This document shows positions 57,204 through 64,000 of a stretch of DNA of 64,000 nucleotides, in pieces. Under the pieces are notes generated by a model, which was not told the origin of the DNA, did no database searches, and was given only the letters and a program-made list of their open reading frames with translations. The DNA is taken from NCBI GenBank assembly GCA_039707465.1, contig CM077643.1, forward strand, positions 41,814,105 through 41,878,104, given 5' to 3'. The position numbers and the translations under genes were made by a program. The DNA comes from Rhabdophis nuchalis (lineage: Eukaryota; Chordata; Lepidosauria; Squamata; Natricidae). The number at the start of each line of letters is the position of its first letter. The first letter of the stretch is position 1.

Positions 57204-57635
57204 CAGTGGTAGTCAACCTGGTCCCCACCAGCTTTCATGGTGGGCGGTAGGGGTTTTGTCTAATACTGAAGCACTTTCCTTTTTTAAATTTAATTGACTT
57301 CCCTATTTTATAAATCACCATTATTATGAAACCAGTGGGCGGTTAGAAAATTTTACTACTAACAGAGATACAAAAGTGAGCAGTAGGTATAAAAAGGTTG
57401 ACTACTCCTGATCTAGTTCAAGAATATCTCCTCAGGAAATTTCAAGACACTTGGGATGATCTCATCACAATCTCACCAGAAGCAATTAGATGGTCAGCTT
57501 CCTTAGGTACCCAATTATAACACCTATCTCATTGTCATTCTAAGCTAAGCCTCCATATTATTGTGGTTTATGCTTTATTTAAACTAAATGTGCATATCAG
57601 TGATTGCACAACGTTTGTAGATGCCATATATTAGA

Positions 57636-57701
<66 letters not shown>

Positions 57702-57827
57702 CCCATCATCTCCAATTATGTCTCAATTTTCTATCTAAAGAGAGCTAACCCAATCCAGTAATAGTTTGTATCTATACCACTTTAGATACAAAAGTGGGCG
57801 GTGGGTATAAAAGGTTGACTACCCTTG
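57204..57827. mobile_element. Composite hAT-like element carrying copied flanking DNA
   Basis: Outer ends cagtggtagtcaacc and ggttgactacccttg, with flanks ggatagcc / gattagcc (6/8). Inside: a MITE like 18181-18406 (minus a 19-bp piece), then about 370 bp matching the unique right flank of that MITE (18407-18796), including the remnant atctagtt duplication and the (CT)n (57641-57698), then a second MITE right end. Confidence 0.8.
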
Positions 57828-57920
57828 GATTAGCCTATTCAAAGATACAGTAGTAACCACTCACTTTTAGCTTCCATTAACCAGGAAGTAATTTTTTCCC
57901 CACTTACCCTCCCTCTGAAG

Positions 57921-58163
57921 CAGTGTTGGGTTCCCACCGGTTCAGACTGGTTTGGTTGAACTGGTAGTGATTTGGCGGCCTATGTACAGTGACCCAAGCC
58001 TGCCAAGACCCTGAACCAGTTCTCTCGGCAGCACCATAGGTGCCGCCATCTTCTGTTTTGCTTTTGCACATGTGCAGAACAATTTAAATCATACTGCACA
58101 TGTGCAGGCGGAGAGCACACACATGAGTGAAGCGGCAGTAGTGACTTCCAGAACCCACCCCTG
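57921..58163. mobile_element. hAT-like MITE (caggggtgggttcc family), perfect target duplication
   Basis: ctctgaag at 57913-57920 and 58164-58171. Ends cagtgttgggttcccacc and ttccagaacccacccctg. Internal gcacatgtgcagaacaattt is shared with 9323-10145. Confidence 0.85.
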
Positions 58164-58194
58164 CTCTGAAGCAGTTAATAATAGCAATGACAAT

Positions 58195-59160
58195 TGTACT
58201 TAGACTTATATATCACCCCATAGTGCTTTGTAGCATTCTCTGGGTGGTTTACAGTGTCTGCATATTGCCCCCAACAATCTGGGTCCTCGTTTTTTTTTTA
58301 AATTTATTTATTTATTTTATTAAATTTATACCCCGCCCTTCTCCAAACGGACCCAGGGCGGCGCACAGGAATATTAAAATACATACAAAACATATAAAAT
58401 TTAAAAAACTTATTCTAATGAAGCCCTGCGCTAAAAACCGAATTAAAAATCCCAAATTTAAAACTGTCTAATAGTCAGTAATGGAGGTTATGCTAGGCCG
58501 GCTAGATGGAATAGGTGTGTCTTCAGACATTTGCGGAAGAGGCGGAGGTCGGAGATGGTGCGGAGTTCAGGGGGTAAATTGTTCCAGAGGGCTGGCCCCG
58601 CCACAGAGAAGGCTCTTCCCCTGGGTGTCGCCAGACGGCATTGTCCAGCCGACGGCACCCTGAGGAGGCCCTCTCTGTGGGAGCGTATCGGTCTGAGGGA
58701 TGTATGGGGCAGGAGGCGGTCTCGCATATAACTAGGCCCCGAGCCATGGAGCACTTTAAAGATGGTCGTTAAAACCTTGAAGCGCACCCGAAAGACCACA
58801 GGAAGCCAGTGCAGCTCGCGCAGGATAGGTGTTATGTGGGAGTTTCTAGGCGCTCCCGTAATCACCCGCGCGGCTGCGTTCTGGACTAGCTGCAGCTTTC
58901 GGGTGCACCTCAAGGGGAGCCCCATGTAGAGAGCATTACAGTAGTCGAGTCGAGAGGTGACGAGTGCTTGAGTGACTGTGCATAAGGCACCCCGGTCCAG
59001 TAAGGGGCGCAATTGGCGCATCAGGCGTACCTGATGAAACGCCCCCCTGGCCACGGTTTTATCAACCTCGGAAGGATGGAAGACCCACAGTCAGGATCGA
59101 ACTCCAGACTGTGGCAGAGTCAGCCTGCAACACTGCATTCTAATCATTGAGCCACTATGG
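58195..59160 (-). mobile_element. Sauria-like SINE, minus strand, split by an L2 LINE
   Basis: 58199-58290 (cttatatatcaccccatagt, cccccaacaatctgggtcct) and 59062-59160 (caacctcggaaggatggaag, ctaatcattgagccactatg) are the two halves of one SINE. The L2 copy sits at the usual ctcattttac point between them. Confidence 0.75.
58292..59061 (-). mobile_element. L2-type LINE 3' fragment, minus strand, with intact C-terminal frame
   Basis: Tail (ttta)n at the left, the inverse 3' end (cccgcccttctccaaacgga), then a minus-strand frame from 59054 to 58488 of 188 codons. It starts MARGAFHQVRLMRQLRPLLD and continues SRLDYCNALYMGLPL, RELHWLPVVFRVRFKVL, LFRKCLKTHLFHLAGLA, then stop. It covers only the region after the RT palm. 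Truncated at the SINE junction. An open frame over its whole length suggests a recent insertion. Confidence 0.85.
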
Positions 59161-59202
59161 CTTGGAGTATTAATAAGACAGGCAACCTCTGATACTCTAG
59201 AA

Positions 59203-59512
59203 CAGTGATGGCGAAACCTTTTTGGCTTATGTGCCAAAAGCAGGGGGAGCGTAGGAGATGTTGTGCATGGGCGTGCCACACATGCATGTGCTTTCCCTCT
59301 CTGGTTTGCTCATAGGGTCAATTTTCACCCTCCTGAGCCTTCAGGAGCCTTCAGCCCTCCGGAGCCCTCAGGGAAGCCTCCAGAGGGTGAAAAATGAAGG
59401 CTGAAGTCAGCTGGACATGCGCACTGGAGCTGACAGGGCAATGCCTCGTGTGCCCTAACAAAAGGTTCCACGTGCCACCTGTGGCACCTGCGTCATAGGT
59501 TCGCCATCATGG
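59203..59512. mobile_element. hAT-like MITE (cagtgatggc family), perfect target duplication
   Basis: ctctagaa at 59195-59202 and 59513-59520. Left cagtgatggcgaaacctttt, right cataggttcgccatcatgg. Confidence 0.85.
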
Positions 59513-60007
59513 CTCTAGAAGGTGATGAACTATAATTCCCAGCATTTCTAAGCCAATGTTGACAGAATCCCATAAGGTGCAAACTCTTGCTCTAGTTACT
59601 GTGACCTTCTGTGCCCTCACACTACATCAAAAACCTTCAAGTGACAGGTGATTCTTTCCTTCTGCAAATATTTGTGATATAATTAGTTATTTTAAAGCAT
59701 GGGTGTCCAAACCTTTGGCTTGCCTGGGCCACACTGAGTGAAGACAAATTGTGTTGGAAGTATATTCAAGATCAGTATGGCCAATTCATCTACCTCCTTT
59801 TGGCCAATTCATCTATATCATTTTAATATGTGGACAAAGCAGAAAGATAGATTTTTTTTAATGCAGGATTATGATAAAAAGGCACAAAAATTGAGAGAGA
59901 AACAGGACAAAACAGCTGAGAAAAACTAACTTTTATAATAATGTTGGTCATTCTTGAGTCTCTGATACAGAATCAATTAATGTCACACGCAACAGCTATA
60001 ACTAAAC
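59513..60007. other. Unassigned; hAT-end-like words at 59700
   Basis: gggtgtccaaacctttggct (59701-59720) looks like the left end of an old hAT MITE, but no right end was found. Confidence 0.35.
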
Positions 60008-60186
60008 CGTTTCTTCTTCTTCTTCTTCTTCTTCTTCTTCTTCTTCTTCTTCTTCTTCTTCTTCTTCTTCTTCTTCTTCTTCTTCTTCTTCTTCTTCTCC
60101 TCCTCCTCCTCCTCCTCCTCCTCCTCCTCCTCCTCCTCCTCTATCTTCTTCTCCTTTTTCTTCTTCTTCTTCCTCCTCCTCCTCCT
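60008..60186. repeat. (CTT)n-(CCT)n polypyrimidine tract (GAA on the MDGA2 strand)
   Basis: About 30 ctt units, then about 14 cct units, then mixed ctt/cct: about 175 bp of nearly pure pyrimidine. On the minus strand it is (GAA)n-(GGA)n. Poly-Leu and poly-Lys/Glu frames across it are artefacts. Confidence 0.97.
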
Positions 60187-61389
60187 AGCATATTCCCACA
60201 AGTGCAGGGTCTGCTTTTCAAATCATTGAACGCCACTTTGCATGGTCAGTTGTGTCTCCAGGCTACAAGCCTGTAGCTTGCATATCTTCGTTGATAGTGT
60301 CGTGCCATTTGCTTTGTGTGCCCGTGAGGTCGCTGGCCATGGACTTGTACTTGGTAGGCAGTCTTGGCAACAGTGGTAGGTTCTGCTCCCAGGACGTGTC
60401 CATATCATTGGAATCGGCCTTCCCTCATCTTCTCTATAACTGGTGCCACATCAAAATGTTGTCAAATGGTGCCATTTGTGATGTGGTCAAGAAGGGAGAT
60501 ATCCAACAGAGCATTCGCATTTTCATGGCATGGAGATAGTGTTCGGTTTCTGTTGTTGCTGCCCAGCTTCTGCCCTCAGTGCCATGCACTGAAACAGGGC
60601 GGATGGTTGTCTGGTAAATATTGCTAAGCCACAGCTGATCCTCATGAATTAGGTAGGTGTAAATGAATCCAATTACACCTCTGTTTAGTATTGTAAAACT
60701 CCATTATGTCTGATTTGTTTCTGAGGGCATCTGCTTAATTGCTTTTTTTCTGATTAATCCGGAGAATCTTGACATTAGAAAACAACCACCTGACAGCTAT
60801 GTTGCATACCCACAGCATGCTTCCATACAACGCACAAAGCAGAGCACATCTTCTTCCTTTGAAGAATTGTGGCATACTGCTAATGGTTAGAATATGAATG
60901 ACTAAAATGGGTGGGTGGTTTTCATCAGAGACATTTAGCATTAAAATGTATTCATACTATGCAAAAAGAGAAGCAGACATGCACTGGAAGACAATCTTTG
61001 GTAAGGAGGCTATTTAAGACAAGCTTTTTTCCTCCCTTGAAATGTAAGAAGCCTGGAAGTAATGTGTTTTCTGATTCTTGTATTTGCAGAAACATGACAG
61101 ATGATAGATGAAGGTGAGGCACAATGTAGGTTAGAAATGAGCCCTGCTAAGATAAACATTCAGAAGAAAAACTCTACTCTGAGTTTTCAAATCAAGGCTG
61201 AAGCTTAATATGTGGGTTTCAGGGAATAGCATATTGTGCTGGCACTGGGACATCTGCCACACTATCACAAATCATTCCATATTTGCTAGATTGACTCTTT
61301 GCACATGTGCCTTGTTGGTCAACAGAGGCACCTGAATGCTAAATGAAGTGAATCCTGGCTCTTAATAAAATCCAAAGAATAGCAATTAG
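60187..61389. other. Unassigned; 60200-60650 may be an old LINE in reverse
   Basis: 60200-60650 has a more even base composition and coding-like words, e.g. atgccatcatac-type patterns are absent but cttccctcatcttctctata is present. It could not be matched to a family. The rest is unassigned. Confidence 0.3.
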
Positions 61390-62240
61390 CAGTGATGGGA
61401 TTCCATTTTTTTACTACTGGTTCTGTGGGCATGGCTTTGTGGGTGTGGTGTGGCTTTGTGGGCTTGGCAGGGGAAGGCATGCCCACATAACACCTCTCCT
61501 GCACGAGCTGCACTGGCTGCCTGTGGCCTTTCGAGTGTGCTTCAAGGTGTTGACGACCATCTTCAAATCACTCCATGGTTCGGGCCTAGCTATATACGAG
61601 ACCGCTTTCTGCCCCATACATCCCTTCGTCCGATCTGCTCCCACAGAGAGGGCCTTCTCAGGGTGCCATCGGCCGGGCAATGCCGGTTGGCGACACCCAG
61701 GGGAAGGGCCTTCTCTGTGGCGGGCCCGGCCCTCTGGAACGACCTATCCCCCGACCTTCACACCATCTCGGACCTCCGCCTCTTCCGCTAACGCCGGAAG
61801 ACATACCTATGCCAACAAGCCGGCCTAGCGTAGCCCCCTGTTTCTGACTATATTTATAAATTTTAAATTTTTAGGGTTTTAAAGGGTTTTAGCACGGGTT
61901 TTAGGTTAATTTAATATGTTTTTAAGACTTTGTATTGTTTTGTAATGGTTTTTAATGATGCCTGTGCGCCGCCCTGAGTCCTAACAAGGAGAAGGGTGGG
62001 GTATAAATTTGATAAAATAGAAATAGAAATAGAAGGATACTGCAAAATCCCCATTGCTTCCCAACCCCACTAACCTGCTTTCCAGCTCCCTTCCCCTGTT
62101 CAGGGCAACAAAAGAAGATCAGCTGGGAGACTGGGAGGCAGCAGGGGTGGGGCCAGCCTATTAGCTGGTTCTTCAAACTACTCAAAACTTCCACTACCGG
62201 TTCTCCAGAACCTGTCACAACTGCCTGAATACCACCTCTG
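61390..62240. mobile_element. hAT-like MITE (cagtggtgggattc family) carrying an L2 insertion
   Basis: Flanks gcaattag (61382-61389) / gtagttag (62241-62248). Ends cagtgatgggattcc and gcctgaataccacctctg. The L2 fragment 61479-62031 separates ggcaggggaagg from ggatactgcaaaatcccc, which are contiguous in the copy at 50830-51110. Confidence 0.8.
61479..62031 (+). mobile_element. L2-type LINE 3' fragment nested in the hAT-like MITE
   Basis: Begins with cacataacacctctcctgca (HITPLLRELHWLP region). Frames with RAFSVAGPALWNDL follow, with breaks near 61590 and 61790. 3' end cgccgccctgagtcctaaca and (aaatag)n tail. A gaagg duplication borders it. Confidence 0.85.
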
Positions 62241-62248
62241 GTAGTTAG

Positions 62249-62779
62249 GCAGTAGTTAGCATTCTGGCTGGGGATTTCTGGGAGTTGAAGTTCACACTTC
62301 TTAAAGTTGCTAAGGTTGAGAAACTTTATCCAATACCCAAGGTGGCCAGAAAGTTCTCCATTTTTTTATGCTTTAACACTTAAACTGTATAGTGTTAATG
62401 TGTGCATACAGCTGTTTATTGAGATACTTTTTTTTCAGTGCTTCTTGGAAATCTGATCACAGAATTCTGATATGAGAGAAACATCATCATAGAATGTGTA
62501 CTGGGGCTTTTTAAATATCAAAGAACTGAAAAGGAAAGATATACGTCAGCTATTTGGTGCAATGGATCATAAACATCCAACCTCTGGCTTTTGAAAAAGG
62601 CTAGAAGCCAGAGTGATTTGTGATCCTGACTACTGTTGAATAGACAGTTGCCATTTAAGTACATTTTCCCCTCAATGCACTATATTTCCCTACATGGTTT
62701 TGCATTGTTTGTGTTGTTGTTTTTATCTTGCCTTTTCATATATACCCAGCTCAAAGCTATGAACATACTTAATGCTCCT
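62249..62779. other. Unassigned; hAT-related fragment at 62262-62325
   Basis: ctgggagttgaagttcacac and cttaaagttgctaaggttga resemble the inner part of another hAT MITE. The same words occur at 15178-15212. No gene. Confidence 0.4.
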
Positions 62780-62883
62780 GTTTCCTATCAATCAAATATT
62801 TATTATAGTCATAGACCAGCATAAGGCTGAAATACAATTAATAATTTTAACAACTAAAAAAATATAAACTACACAATTTTTTT

Positions 62884-62927
<44 letters not shown>

Positions 62928-63054
62928 AGGTATCTATATCTAATCTATCAAAAAAAAAATCTGAAAATACTAAAGGGGGTAAACCCCCCTATAAAATTAA
63001 TATGTGGCTAACTAAATTTATCATATTTAATACAAAATATCCTGCATTCTGTTT
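62780..63054 (-). mobile_element. Unidentified LINE 3' end with (CA)n, minus strand
   Basis: tcaaatatttattatagtca and tagaccagcataaggctgaa match the left edge of 46985-47526 in order. (ca)n at 62886-62926 interrupts it. Confidence 0.4.
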
Positions 63055-63200
63055 TCCCCATAATAACAATCCTGTGATGCCGAGATAGAGTGATTGGCCC
63101 ATAGTCACCCAGCAGCTTTCATGCCTAGCATGGGACTAGAATTCACAATCACTCTCCTGGGTTTTAAGTCGGCACCTTCACCACTAATACTGTTTTGCAC
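63055..63200 (-). mobile_element. Old tRNA-SINE fragment, minus strand
   Basis: gagtgattggcccatagtca, cccagcagctttcatgccta, gggactagaattcacaatc and ccttcaccactaa: the inverse of a tRNA-like head plus body of a common amniote SINE. Confidence 0.5.
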
Positions 63201-63278
63201 TGTTTTAATTCTATGACATCTAAGAGACTGGATTTGGCATCCTATAAATCTATCAATTTTAAGTAATTTTGCTAAACA

Positions 63279-63648
63279 CAGGCAATCCTCGACAGATAAG
63301 AGTTCAATTCGTGACTGTTCAAAGTTACAACAGCATTGAAAAAAATGACTTATGACCATTTTTCACACTTATGACCATTGCAGCAGCATCCCCATGGTCA
63401 CGTGATTTACATTCATGTGTGTGCAAACTGGCTCATATTTATGACCAGGGGGTCATGTGATTATCTTCTGTGACCTTCTGACAAGCAAATTCAATGGGGA
63501 AACCAGATTCACTTAACAACTGTGTTACTAATTGAACAACCGCAATGATTCACTTAGGTGTAAAATGGGGCAAAAGTCACTTAACAAATTTCTCACTTAG
63601 GAACATAAATTCTGGGCTCAATTGTGGTCGTATGTTGAGGACTATCTA
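63279..63648. mobile_element. TA-type MITE (agtccttgac family)
   Basis: Left caggcaatcctcgacagata, right gtcgtatgttgaggactatc are inverted ends. Body words cacttatgaccattgcagca and cacttaacaactgtgttact match 55920-56307. Confidence 0.7.
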
Positions 63649-64000
63649 TATTTGAATTACGTACTCAGTCACTAGGAATCAGTTCCCAAAAGATAAATCA
63701 AGTAGGTTTTGTGTTACATATTTTCCTCCTAACTTAGCTTTAGATCCTGGTTGGATTTTTGTAAGTTGGAAGATTTCATACAATACACTTTGTTTTTCCA
63801 GCACTACAAAGAAATCCAGAGAGAATAATTTTCTGGCAAAGCCAATATGCAATCTGTACTATGCAAAATCCAGATAACCTTCCCAATCTCACCTTAGGCA
63901 CAAAGTAGGAAACTCATAAAAAAGTTTCTCCTGGCAGCTTCTTTTTAGTTATTTTTGGGGCCTTTTCGGCATTTATGTCAGCTTGTAACCTGATGGCCAT
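63649..64000. other. Unassigned intronic sequence
   Basis: No gene or family recognised up to the window end. Confidence 0.4.

Noticed and set aside
59941..60276. Poly-leucine membrane-protein-like frame
   Set aside because: Translation of the (CTT)n tract only.

Overview
The window is non-coding vertebrate DNA with one recognisable host exon. It most likely comes from a squamate, probably an advanced snake. Evidence: BovB LINE fragments (7702-8060, 20835-21524, 24365-24715), CR1 and L2-type LINEs, Sauria-like tRNA SINEs, CR1-type tails that grow into AGAAT-like microsatellites (14014-14086, 44140-44290), and very abundant simple repeats. These families are named by recognition, not by search.

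The one host coding feature is a 270-bp exon on the minus strand (41865-42134). It has consensus splice sites and equal phases (1-1) and encodes one immunoglobulin domain that I recognise as the third Ig domain of MDGA2, a GPI-anchored neuronal cell-surface protein. No neighbouring exon is visible, so the whole window is best read as two very long MDGA2 introns flanking this exon (over 21.8 kb upstream, over 41.8 kb downstream on the gene's strand).

Layout: 0.3-2.1 kb, a TA-flanked, GC-rich, largely palindromic transposon that may carry captured gene sequence. 2-34 kb, intronic DNA with nested DNA transposons (hAT-like with 8-bp target duplications, several TA-flanked MITE families), CR1, L2, BovB and SINEs. 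34.5-39.4 kb, a roughly 115-unit minisatellite with a 31-bp unit containing a CCAAT motif, split by a young L2-type LINE (36571-37828) and its (ATT)n tail. 39.4-44 kb, mostly unassigned DNA around the MDGA2 exon. 44-64 kb, more nested repeats, a CR1 copy with a long reverse-transcriptase frame (52268-53573), a probable solo LTR (56342-56958), a GAA/TTC tract (60008-60186), and a composite element (57204-57827) carrying a copy of unique sequence from 18.4-18.8 kb.

There are no operons or interacting genes. The mobile elements are mostly 5'-truncated or non-autonomous. The strongest leads are the CCAAT-bearing minisatellite with its LINE junction palindrome, the palindromic transposon with intron-like borders, and the MITE-linked duplication. 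All similarity statements are by eye.
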